A stretch of 64,000 nucleotides of DNA from assembly GCF_900240995.1 (NCBI RefSeq), contig NZ_LT965955.1, positions 1-64,000 on the forward strand, written 5' to 3'. The stretch comes from Bacillus sp. Marseille-P3661 (GTDB lineage: Bacteria > Bacillota > Bacilli > Bacillales > Bacillaceae_J). This document shows, piece by piece, positions 52,285 to 64,000 of the stretch. Every line of letters begins with the position of its first letter. Within the stretch, counting starts at the first letter, position 1. Both the position numbers and the translations under genes were made by a program. The notes beneath the pieces are model-generated. The model was given only the letters and a program-made list of their open reading frames with translations, made no database searches and had not been told where the DNA came from.

Positions 52285-53100
52285 CTAAAATGACACGGTA
52301 CCTTTTTCTATTAACTCATCAATCGTGTATTCAACTACCCGCTCTAACTCTTGGATTTCAATCTGAACAACACGTTCTAAAATATTCAATCCAACAACCG
52401 TTCCGTTGCCTTGTGGTGTTACAATTGGTTCTCCTAAATCCGGTAGCTCTGCTTTTGCAGTCTCGTAATCATCGTTCTCATATTTTAGGCAGCACATTAG
52501 TCGTCCGCATAATCCAGAAATTTTGGCTGGATTTAGTGATAAGTTTTGATCCTTTGCCATCTTTATTGATACAGGATCAAAGTCACCTAGAAAAGTAGAG
52601 CAACAGAGCATTCTTCCACATGGCCCAATTCCACCTAGCATCTTAGCTTCATCGCGAACGCCAATTTGTCTAAGTTCAATTCTCGTCCTAAAAATGGATG
52701 CTAAATCTTTTACTAGTTCACGAAAATCAACACGCCCATCGGCCGTAAAATAAAAAATAATTTTATTGCGATCAAAGGTATATTCTACATCAACAAGTTT
52801 CATATCTAAAGCATGCTCTGTAACCTTTGCAGTGCATAACTCATACGCTTCTTTTGCTTCTTTCCTGTTTTCATTAACAGTAAGAATATCCTTTTCATCC
52901 GCAAGTCGAATCACTTTCTTAAGAGGAAGAACAATATCATTTTCGTCCACCTTTTTATGTGTAATAACTACCTTTCCGAACTCAATGCCGCGAACCGTTT
53001 CTACTATGACATAGGTTCCCTCAGGAATTTTAAAATCTCCCGGATCAAAATAATATATTTTACCCGCTTTTTTAAAACGGACTCCTACTACTTCATACAA
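52285..53100 (-). CDS. ricT: RicT (YaaT), PSP1 family
   Basis: Part of the RicA-RicF-RicT complex which in B. subtilis promotes RNase Y-dependent mRNA maturation, sporulation and biofilm formation. The 271-residue protein is rich in paired cysteines typical of the family, with [20 protein letters not shown] and [14 protein letters not shown] around residues 155-205, which in the complex hold iron-sulfur clusters. The start is TTG, with GGAGGG seven bases upstream. It lies 3 bp after holB. Confidence 0.94.
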   Translation of the reverse strand: MYEVVGVRFKKAGKIYYFDPGDFKIPEGTYVIVETVRGIEFGKVVITHKKVDENDIVLPLKKVIRLADEKDILTVNENRKEAKEAYELCTAKVTEHALDMKLVDVEYTFDRNKIIFYFTADGRVDFRELVKDLASIFRTRIELRQIGVRDEAKMLGGIGPCGRMLCCSTFLGDFDPVSIKMAKDQNLSLNPAKISGLCGRLMCCLKYENDDYETAKAELPDLGEPIVTPQGNGTVVGLNILERVVQIEIQELERVVEYTIDELIEKGTVSF

Positions 53101-53103
53101 GCA

Positions 53104-54093
53104 TTATCCCTCCTGCAACTTTATTGCTAGTTGCTCCATTAATAGTGAAGGATTTACATTAGCATTCAGTCGTCTTTTCGAATCTAAAACAGCAGCTAAC
53201 TGCTGTGTAATCTGCATCTGAGATAATCGTAAAGACTGCGCCTCAAGTAATTCCTTCTGATCTATAAAAACTATATTCTTTTCTTCACCAATCTGGATAT
53301 TTAGTATATCTTTTATCCATACTAGTAATAAATCTAGTCCCATACTGAGTTGTTCTTTCTCTTTAAAATGAGAAAGCCACTGCTCATGTAAAAATAGTAA
53401 TACGTGGTTGCCCCGTTTTAGAAGAACCTCATTTAATTTTATCACTATACTTCGGGCTTGTGCAAACCAATCATCGGAAATAATCGTCAATGCTTCAGTA
53501 ATATTATTGGTAAGAGAGGCAACAATTCTCGCTAAATGTTCTGGGGCATTCTCTTCTATTAACTTTTCCAATAATAGTTCAGGAGTTAACGGCTTAAAAT
53601 TTAATATTTGGCACCTGGATAAAATTGTTGGCAGCATTTGCTGTACCTGTTCAGTTAACAAAATTGCAACTGTCTGCTGGCTCGGTTCTTCCAGAAATTT
53701 CAGCAAGCTATTCGCTGCTTGCGTTGTCATTTTATCAGCATGCTCTACAATATATACTTTCCCTTTCGTCTCTACACTTTTTTTTGAAAATTCTTTTTGT
53801 AAATCTTTAATTTGTTCCTTTTTCAGTGAAAGGCCATCTGGAGATAATATATGAACATCTGGGTGATTTCCAGAGTCTATTCTTCGACAATTCGTACAAA
53901 CATTACATGGTTCAACATTTTCTAGTTGATTGCAAAAAAAACTTTTGGCAAATTGCTTGCCGATATCCTTCTTGCCCGTACCCCGGCCACCTTCAAATAA
54001 ATAAGCATGTGCGATTCGATCTTTACTTATACTATTTGTCAGCATTTTAACAACGTTAGGCTGTGTTTTTGATAACTCCCTCCAAGATACCAC
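53104..54093 (-). CDS. holB: DNA polymerase III, delta prime subunit
   Basis: Clamp-loader subunit. The AAA+ domain shows AYLFEGGRGTGKKDI in the Walker A position near residue 35, a zinc module with CNVCTNCRR, and the LLKFLEEPSQQTVAIL then SRCQILNF sensor region. It has 329 residues. The start is GTG. The two genes that in B. subtilis stand between tmk and holB (yaaQ/darA and yaaR) are missing; only 213 bp separate tmk and holB, with no recognisable remnant. Confidence 0.94.
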   Translation of the reverse strand: MVSWRELSKTQPNVVKMLTNSISKDRIAHAYLFEGGRGTGKKDIGKQFAKSFFCNQLENVEPCNVCTNCRRIDSGNHPDVHILSPDGLSLKKEQIKDLQKEFSKKSVETKGKVYIVEHADKMTTQAANSLLKFLEEPSQQTVAILLTEQVQQMLPTILSRCQILNFKPLTPELLLEKLIEENAPEHLARIVASLTNNITEALTIISDDWFAQARSIVIKLNEVLLKRGNHVLLFLHEQWLSHFKEKEQLSMGLDLLLVWIKDILNIQIGEEKNIVFIDQKELLEAQSLRLSQMQITQQLAAVLDSKRRLNANVNPSLLMEQLAIKLQEG

Positions 54094-54306
54094 TTAGAAA
54101 TCACCACTTTTCTGTAATTGAGAAATGATTCAGCTGGAAGGACTACATTCGTCTATCAACGATCATTTGTATAAATCCTAGAAAGAGGTCTTAGATTATA
54201 TTATAACATGTTTCTCTTATAATTACTTTAGAAATACCACATATAGATGGTTGAATCTAAAATATTCTACTATATATTGAGAAGTTTTAACTATTTGAAG
54301 TAGTAA

Positions 54307-54936
54307 TTAATTTAACTTTGCATCGATTAGCTTTGTTACTTCTGTCAAAACGCTTGATTGATTCTGTTCAGCATTAATTAAAATAATACGATTTTTATAC
54401 TTTTTTACGAGTCTCATATACCCTTCACGGACTCTATTATGAAAATCAATTGTTTCTAGGTCAATTCTGTTAATTTCCCGATTGACATCTTTATTTATTC
54501 GATCTATACCTACCTGTGGACTAACATCTAAATAGATGGTTAAATCAGGCATATATTCATCAATTGCAAACTTATTAATAGAATACACTTCCTCCATACC
54601 TAATCCTCTTGCGAAGCCTTGGTAGGCTAAACTACTATCTATAAATCGATCACAAAGTACAACTTTCCCATTATTTAAGGAAGGTATTATTTTCTCAACA
54701 AGATGTTGTCTTCTTGCTGCAGCATAAAGTAATGCTTCCGTGCGGCCATCCATTACGGTATGGTTTTTGTCTAGAATAACCGATCGGATTTTTTCAGCAA
54801 TCTCTATTCCGCCAGGTTCCCTAGTTAATGTTGTTGCCATTCCTTTTTGCTCGAGGTGTTTGTTTATTAACGATATGATTGTAGACTTTCCAGCCCCCTC
54901 TGGGCCTTCAAATGTAATAAAATAGCCTTTTTTCAA
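54307..54936 (-). CDS. tmk: Thymidylate kinase
   Basis: Phosphorylates dTMP to dTDP. The 209-residue protein has the P-loop FEGPEGAGKST at residues 8-18, the TREPGG motif, the DRFIDSSLAYQG segment near residue 95 and a lid region. The start is TTG with AGGAG eight bases upstream. It is followed downstream by holB. Confidence 0.96.
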   Translation of the reverse strand: MKKGYFITFEGPEGAGKSTIISLINKHLEQKGMATTLTREPGGIEIAEKIRSVILDKNHTVMDGRTEALLYAAARRQHLVEKIIPSLNNGKVVLCDRFIDSSLAYQGFARGLGMEEVYSINKFAIDEYMPDLTIYLDVSPQVGIDRINKDVNREINRIDLETIDFHNRVREGYMRLVKKYKNRIILINAEQNQSSVLTEVTKLIDAKLN

Positions 54937-55048
54937 GATTAGTTCTCCTTTTCATGCTAAATAATATATCATTACTGTTACTCAATGGTAGTTTCCAACA
55001 TTTAGACCACTAGTAAAACTCTAGCTACATTACTATTAGTAAGATTAC

Positions 55049-56485
55049 TTATATTCTAAAAATTTCAATACCTGCATCCCAAATTTCATTACCATTCTGA
55101 AAACGAGCTCCTGCCTCTTTTAATTCTAGTATTTGATCAATATGTCCTTTGGTTATTAACTCACCAGGCAATAAAATGGGAATGCCCGGCGGATAAGGTA
55201 TAATTGATTCCGCAGCAATCTCACCTACTGTTTCTTTTATCTTTACCCTTGTTTTCGGATATTGTTTCATGCTATTAAACGATAAAGATAATGTCGATAT
55301 TTTTGATTTTTCCATGACAATTGGTTCAACAGAATTAGACATAATCTTTCTTCCGTGGACTACTTTTCCTATTTTGGTAATGATATTATCTATATTGTCC
55401 AAACGATCTAGTGGAAGAACGAGCAAGACATTCATTGGATCAGCTAATTCAGTATATATGTGTTCACGTTCTAATTGTTTTTGTAATTCATAGCCATTTA
55501 ATGAGCAGATCGATTGAATCGTCAGCTTTAGTAAATCAAATTTATAATCTTTACTTTCATCGTTTATCACTTTAATTTCCTTGATCAAAGATAGCTTACT
55601 TCGAAATTCGTTTATGCTCTCTACGATCTCGGTTTTTTCCTTTTCACTAATAGTTGACAAATAGTACCTTGCTAACTCTAAAGACGCCATAATTGGATAC
55701 GATGGACTACTAGACTGTATTACTTGTAAATAGTATTGAACCTTATCTCGATCAACTCTCGGACTATTAATATGTAAAAAAGACCCCATAGTCATTGCTG
55801 GTAATGTTTTATGTGCAGATTGTACAATGATATCTGCTCCAAGAGTTATTGCTGACATCGGAAATGGTTCACCTATTTTTAAATGCGCGCCATGTGCCTC
55901 ATCTATGATTACTGGAATGTCATAGGAATGCGCAGTTGTTATTATCTTTGAAAGTTCATTCCCCACTGCACCATAATAATTAGGAGACGTCAAAATAATT
56001 GCTTTTGTTTCAGGAAATTTCTCCAATGCTCGACAAAATGTTTCACGTGAAACATTTGTCGAAAACAGGCCATCAACATCATATTCTGGTGCTAGAAAAA
56101 TAGGATTAACGTTTGCTAACATTAATCCATGTACAACAGACTTATGACAATTTCGCTGCACCATCACTGTATCTCCTTGTTCACAAACAGCTAAAATAGC
56201 AGCTAAATTACCAGCTGTACTACCGCCAACTAAATAATAACTACTCAACACATTAAAATAATCCGCAGTAAGCTGTTGAGATGCCTGGATTACACCCTCG
56301 GGAGAATGTAAGTCATCTAAACCAGTAATCTCTGTATCATCAATTTGAAGTAAGTTTCTAAATACATTCGGTTCAACCTTTGGAAACACATTCCCATATT
56401 TATGACCAGGTACATGAAATGATATCGGTTTTTTATCTATATGATTAATCAATGCATTATATAATGGCAGTTCCTTCTGGTTCAT
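55049..56485 (-). CDS. yaaO: PLP-dependent Orn/Lys/Arg decarboxylase family protein (YaaO)
   Basis: Fold-type I decarboxylase, close to lysine, ornithine and arginine decarboxylases. The N-terminal large domain has FHVPGHKYG near residue 25, the VVIDEAHGAHLK-type segment (VIIDEAHGAHL) and the PLP lysine in QSAHKTLPAMTMG around residue 228; the C-terminal domain has YPPGIPILLPGE. Length 478 is as in YaaO. The substrate cannot be told from sequence alone. It lies between gin and tmk; xpaC and yaaN, usual between them, are absent. Confidence 0.88.
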   Translation of the reverse strand: MNQKELPLYNALINHIDKKPISFHVPGHKYGNVFPKVEPNVFRNLLQIDDTEITGLDDLHSPEGVIQASQQLTADYFNVLSSYYLVGGSTAGNLAAILAVCEQGDTVMVQRNCHKSVVHGLMLANVNPIFLAPEYDVDGLFSTNVSRETFCRALEKFPETKAIILTSPNYYGAVGNELSKIITTAHSYDIPVIIDEAHGAHLKIGEPFPMSAITLGADIIVQSAHKTLPAMTMGSFLHINSPRVDRDKVQYYLQVIQSSSPSYPIMASLELARYYLSTISEKEKTEIVESINEFRSKLSLIKEIKVINDESKDYKFDLLKLTIQSICSLNGYELQKQLEREHIYTELADPMNVLLVLPLDRLDNIDNIITKIGKVVHGRKIMSNSVEPIVMEKSKISTLSLSFNSMKQYPKTRVKIKETVGEIAAESIIPYPPGIPILLPGELITKGHIDQILELKEAGARFQNGNEIWDAGIEIFRI

Positions 56486-56665
56486 CTTACAATCTCGTCC
56501 TCATCTGAAAGTCTTTACCCACTTATTTTACTGGATAAAAATGTTTCATTCAAACTATTCGTAAAGTACTTTATGTAAGTGTATAAATAAATATTAAGTT
56601 AACCATAGTAAAATAGATAAGGTAATGCTCCGAATATACCTTTATATATTTTAAAAGTTAAAATT

Positions 56666-56689
56666 AAAAAAGCCCCCACAGGACTTTTA
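56666..56689 (-). terminator. Likely terminator after gin
   Basis: Stem AAAAGTCC/GGGGCTTTT (one G-T pair) with loop TGTG and a T-run on the minus strand. The other parts of 56486-56809 are AT-rich and show nothing else. Confidence 0.65.
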
Positions 56690-56809
56690 TAATATTTAAT
56701 ACTCTTATTTAAATATTGTTTACTTGATCATTAAATTTATTACAATTTCTTATACAAATCTAGTTAACTTTGACTTTAAATAACACCAAAGCACCCCTGT
56801 AGATCTTAG

Positions 56810-57016
56810 TTATTTAATATCTACGATAGGTTGAGATAACTTCCGCATTTGGTTTAAATAATAATTGTATTTTTCGTCATTAGTTTCTGTTGCAACAATC
56901 TCTGTTTCACAATCACAGCATATAAACTGGTTATATAAATGTATTCCTCTTTCCTTTGTTTCCTCACAAATCACACATGTTTCCCCAACCGCTTTTTTAA
57001 TATTACTAGATTCCAT
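56810..57016 (-). CDS. csfB: Anti-sigma-G factor Gin (CsfB)
   Basis: Forespore protein that holds sigma-G (and in the mother cell sigma-E) inactive. The 68-residue protein has two cysteine pairs, CVIC near residue 14 and CCDC near 33, with GIHLYNQFICCDCE matching the family pattern. The ATG at 57016 has GGAGGTG six bases upstream; an earlier in-frame ATG is itself part of the ribosome site. A strong sigma-F promoter lies just upstream, as in B. subtilis. Confidence 0.92.
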   Translation of the reverse strand: MESSNIKKAVGETCVICEETKERGIHLYNQFICCDCETEIVATETNDEKYNYYLNQMRKLSQPIVDIK

Positions 57017-57035
57017 CCAGTCCACCTCCATCCTA

Positions 57036-57065
57036 AAGTATTGCCATATATTTTGTGTTCTATAC
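57036..57065 (-). promoter_or_regulatory. Sigma-F promoter of gin
   Basis: GTATA at 57061-57065, 15 bp, and GGCAATACTT at 57036-57045, which fits GGNNANAHTR at all but the last base. It is placed about 20 bases upstream of the gin start codon. Confidence 0.8.
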
Positions 57066-57187
57066 CAGACGGAAACGAAACTTTAAATATTAATAATTTA
57101 TTAGATCTATATATATACAGCCTATTATGGTTAATATCATTGGACATAATGAGTAAATTAACCTCTAGTATTGATATTGTATGAACT

Positions 57188-57227
57188 AATCGTTTATTTG
57201 TGTCTGTACACATTAAAAAACGATTAA
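57188..57227. repeat. Two-level palindrome upstream of gin
   Basis: AATCGTTT at 57189-57196 pairs with AAACGATT ending at about 57226, and TGTGT/ACACA pairs inside, giving a long imperfect hairpin. No T-run follows on either strand, so it is not an ordinary terminator. Its role is unknown. Confidence 0.5.
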
Positions 57228-57250
57228 ATTACGTAAAATAAAAAATCAAT

Positions 57251-57475
57251 TTACTGACTATGCTTTTTATTAAAGTCTTTAGAAATATCTAATAACTTAC
57301 AGAGTTCTGCTGAATTAATATATATACGTAGTTTAGATTTTAGGTGTAGAAAATTCAGGGGACTTGGCTGTTTGCACTCTTTATATGTTCCTGCCTTATT
57401 ACTACATACTACAGCGAAATGCTCAAGCTTTCGGGACTTGGTATTAGTTTTATTCACTTGCATATCCTCATCCAA
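57251..57475 (-). CDS. Short open frame, doubtful hypothetical protein
   Basis: A lysine- and asparagine-rich open frame of up to 74 residues (start TTG, or a GTG six codons later with GAGG upstream). I do not recognise it, and it has no clear domain, signal or membrane segment. It lies between gin and the decayed 5S copy in a region that seems to be degrading, so it may not be a gene at all. Confidence 0.15.
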   Translation of the reverse strand: MDEDMQVNKTNTKSRKLEHFAVVCSNKAGTYKECKQPSPLNFLHLKSKLRIYINSAELCKLLDISKDFNKKHSQ

Positions 57476-57722
57476 AACTGGCTGATTTGATTTACAAATA
57501 CTAGCACTATTTTATTCTTCTTCTAAGCAATTTTTGATAATAACTTTTATAATGGAAACCCTCTTTCTTATTACTCAACTATATGCACATCAATCAATGC
57601 AGGGATTTCCTTTCCTTTTAAGCCCTTCATCAGCATTATTTAAGGGTTTTCTCAGCTATGTTTCTTCCTCTTCACGTTTCATCTCCTGTATTAAGTTCTT
57701 ATACGATTGCTTTTCGTGCATA

Positions 57723-57830
57723 TAAAAAGCAGCATTTCTGTTACTCTGATCTTGCATGGGTCCTTACTTTCACAGGGAGCAGCACCCATCCACCATCAGC
57801 GCTTAAGATTATCTTCCCTGCTCTTACCTC
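57723..57830 (-). pseudogene. Decayed second 5S rRNA copy with its terminator
   Basis: This stretch lines up with the 3' part of the intact 5S gene and its terminator at 58022-58125. Matching phrases are AGCAGCATTTCTG (functional: AGCAGCATCTCTG), TTACTTTCACAGGG (functional: CTACTCTCACAGGG), CACCATCAGCGCT (functional: TACCATCGGCGCT). Identity is about three quarters by eye, with a short deletion, and homology fades in the 5' half. It lies 3' of the functional 5S on the same strand, so it looks like a tandem 5S duplicate in decay. Confidence 0.7.
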
Positions 57831-58016
57831 GACTTGCGATGAGCGGCGGATCTCTGCTCTGCGTCACACCCGCACTCGTTCAGTCCTCAGCTGATGTATA
57901 TATAATACCTCCGGTTCTCTCTCGTTTGTTTCCTTGATCTCCTTGCTCCTCACAACCCTCGGATTTAAATATTGCCTTATTCCAAAGGACCTTCCAGTTT
58001 AATTCATCTCTTAATA

Positions 58017-58043
58017 TGCAAAAAAGAGCAGCATCTCTGCTAC
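58017..58043 (-). terminator. Terminator of the rRNA operon
   Basis: Stem AGCAG/CTGCT just past 5S, followed by TCTTTTTTGC on the minus strand. Confidence 0.75.
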
Positions 58044-58054
58044 TCCTTGTTTTT

Positions 58055-58171
<117 letters not shown>

Positions 58172-58238
58172 CATATTATATTTGAGGATTGTTCCCTCAA
58201 AACTAGATAACAAGCATTCATATTCAACTGTAGTATTT

Positions 58239-62876
<4,638 letters not shown>

Positions 62877-62935
62877 GGGTTTGATTGCTCAAACTTAAAC
62901 TGACTTGGTTGTTGAACTAGAGTTCAACTTGTTTT

Positions 62936-63111
62936 GCACGCTTGACATTTTGTTTAGTTTTCAAAGAACATTTTTGTAACATCATTTATGTTACTATAAC
63001 ATTTTTGTTTTGTCAACATTTTTCGACATACTTCTTCTCGTTACAAAGTGTATTATATATACCTCGTAACAGCAACTTTTATAATATACCACCTTCATTA
63101 ATTAAAGTCAA
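62936..63111 (-). promoter_or_regulatory. Promoters and leader of the complete rRNA operon
   Basis: Two sigma-A promoters: TTGACT at 63106-63111, 17 bp, TATATT at 63083-63088; and TTGACA at 63011-63016, 17 bp, TAACAT at 62988-62993. The leader has a boxA-like antitermination site (62958-62970) and the 5' arm of the 16S processing stem (62936-62962), complementary to 61281-61306. Confidence 0.7.
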
Positions 63112-63170
63112 CTTACTTTTTTAAAAAAAGTTATATATGTTTGCGTTGCTCTTTTTCCACTTAAACAAAA

Positions 63171-63216
63171 ATATCTAAGCCAAGACTATTAAAAGTAATA
63201 GTAAGGACCTAGATAT
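63171..63216 (-). terminator. Terminator of bofA
   Basis: Two stacked stems, ATATCTA/TAGATAT outside and ACTATTA/TAATAGT inside, followed by TTTTTG on the minus strand. Confidence 0.8.
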
Positions 63217-63251
63217 GTTAAGAATTAAATATAAACCTAAATTTCGTTAAA

Positions 63252-63530
63252 TCATAAAATCATATGTTCAATTGCAAACAGAGCGATTATGCCTGGAATA
63301 CCCAATATCCCAGATACAGCAGCTGTTACTAAATTTATCGGAACATGTAAATCTACCAACATTCCAAGCGAATTAATTAAAAATAATCCCAAAGCCCCGA
63401 CCATCACTTTTACTAGTACCTGTCCTGCTACTCTAACGGGTTTAATTGGAGCACCTAATATAAGCAATATTCCTATTAAACCTCCGAGCATAACAACAAT
63501 TGTTACTGGCTCAAGCATATTAATGTCCAC
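63252..63530 (-). CDS. bofA: Pro-sigma-K processing inhibitor BofA
   Basis: Membrane protein of the mother cell that holds SpoIVFB inactive until the forespore signals. It is hydrophobic throughout (about residues 12-30, 43-62 and 75-90), with the family C-terminus LHVPINLVTAAVSGILGIPG and a short end FAIEHMIL. The GTG at 63530 follows GGAGGGTGG and gives 92 residues; upstream ATG codons at 63560 and 63548 are possible but lack a ribosome site, and the homologue begins near residue 5 of this frame. Confidence 0.93.
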   Translation of the reverse strand: MDINMLEPVTIVVMLGGLIGILLILGAPIKPVRVAGQVLVKVMVGALGLFLINSLGMLVDLHVPINLVTAAVSGILGIPGIIALFAIEHMIL

Positions 63531-63591
63531 TTGTATACCACCCTCCATACTTTGTCCCATTTATTACTTATCTTTATGAAAGGAGTATATA

Positions 63592-63623
63592 AAAAAGAAC
63601 AGAGGTTGTTTTACAAACCTCTG
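63592..63623 (-). terminator. Terminator of yaaL
   Basis: Stem AGAGGTT(T)G/CAACCTCT followed by TTCTTTTTTATA on the minus strand, overlapping the yaaL stop. Confidence 0.75.
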
Positions 63624-63830
63624 CTACTTTTGTCGGATTTTCGCCTCACGAACCATATAAAAATACTTTACTTCAGCTAATTTATAATAATATAGTAGTT
63701 CCTCTGAGGGTTCTACCGCTTTTTCAACTAACGTTTTATTCCTCATCCATTCATCTTTAAGATTAGTTATTAATTCCCAAAGATTATTTTCAATAGTTTT
63801 ATTAAGTCTGCCTTTTCTGCGAAAGAACAT
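63624..63830 (-). CDS. yaaL: DUF2508 protein YaaL
   Basis: A soluble 68-residue protein of unknown role, with the family pattern ENNLWELITNLKDEWM and YYYKLAEVKYFYMVREAK. It lies between recR and bofA as in B. subtilis, with only 14 bp to the recR stop, so it is cotranscribed with recR. Confidence 0.9.
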   Translation of the reverse strand: MFFRRKGRLNKTIENNLWELITNLKDEWMRNKTLVEKAVEPSEELLYYYKLAEVKYFYMVREAKIRQK

Positions 63831-63844
63831 AAAATCCCCCCGGA

Positions 63845-64000
63845 TTAGAGCTCACGTCTACCTTCTAGCGCTTTAGATAATGTCACTTCGTCAGCATATT
63901 CCAGATCACCGCCAACCGGTAATCCATGGGCAATCCTTGTAATTCGGATTCCCGTTGGCTTTACTAAACGTGAAATATACATGGCAGTAGCTTCACCTTC
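63845..64000 (-). CDS. recR: Recombination protein RecR, C-terminal 51 residues
   Basis: The frame ends at 63845 and runs off the right edge (the 5' part is missing). The visible end reads [20 protein letters not shown], then [20 protein letters not shown] and [11 protein letters not shown], the highly conserved Toprim and C-terminal Walker-like part of RecR, which acts with RecO and RecF to load RecA. Only the partial length limits the call. Confidence 0.96.
   Translation of the reverse strand, partial: EGEATAMYISRLVKPTGIRITRIAHGLPVGGDLEYADEVTLSKALEGRREL

Overview
The window is a contiguous block of a low-GC Gram-positive, endospore-forming chromosome of the family Bacillaceae. Gene order follows the origin-proximal region of Bacillus subtilis from recR to the rRNA operon after lysS, read on the minus strand. 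The evidence is the unbroken run of sporulation genes (bofA, gin, yabG, sspF, spoVG, fin, spoVT, yabP, yabQ, spoIIE) among housekeeping genes in their known order, with Bacillus-type promoters for several sigma factors. The species cannot be named from this alone.

Read from the right edge on the minus strand: the 3' end of recR, yaaL and bofA; a complete 16S-23S-5S rRNA operon with no tRNA in the 16S-23S spacer (58.05-62.88 kb), followed by a decayed second 5S copy; gin and a yaaO-type decarboxylase; tmk, holB, ricT, yabA, yabB, yazA and rsmI (replication and translation); abrB, the only plus-strand gene, divergent from metS; tatD, yabE, rnmV, ksgA, yabG, veg, sspF, ispE, purR, ridA, spoVG, glmU, prs, ctc, pth and fin (cell wall, nucleotide and ribosome supply, sporulation); mfd, spoVT and a spoVB-like flippase; mazG, rqcP, yabP, yabQ, divIC and yabR; tRNA-Met and tRNA-Glu; spoIIE, yabS and yabT; tilS, hpt, ftsH, coaX, hslO, a PrsA-like foldase and cysK; the pab/fol folate operon pabB-pabA-pabC-folP-folB-folK-dusB; lysS; and finally the promoters, leader and first ~105 nt of another rRNA operon at the left edge.

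The sequence shows two non-coding repeat blocks: about 24 copies of a 52-bp unit between spoVT and the spoVB-like gene (27.95-29.16 kb), and three copies of a 192-bp unit between tRNA-Met and yabR (21.46-22.04 kb). A short element with inverted ends abuts hslO. By comparison with B. subtilis as I remember it, yaaQ/darA and yaaR are missing between tmk and holB, xpaC and yaaN between gin and yaaO, and yazB between folK and dusB.

Regulatory sites readable by eye fit the known control of the family: sigma-H at spoVG, sigma-F at gin, sigma-F/G at fin, sigma-G at spoVT, sigma-K at yabG, a 21-bp-spacer Spo0A-type promoter at spoIIE, tandem Spo0A boxes downstream of the abrB promoter and paired PurBoxes over the purR promoter. 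I found no mobile element, prophage, CRISPR array or clearly new multi-gene system. The repeat arrays are the least explained content. All family assignments come from reading motifs and remembered homologues; no search was run.
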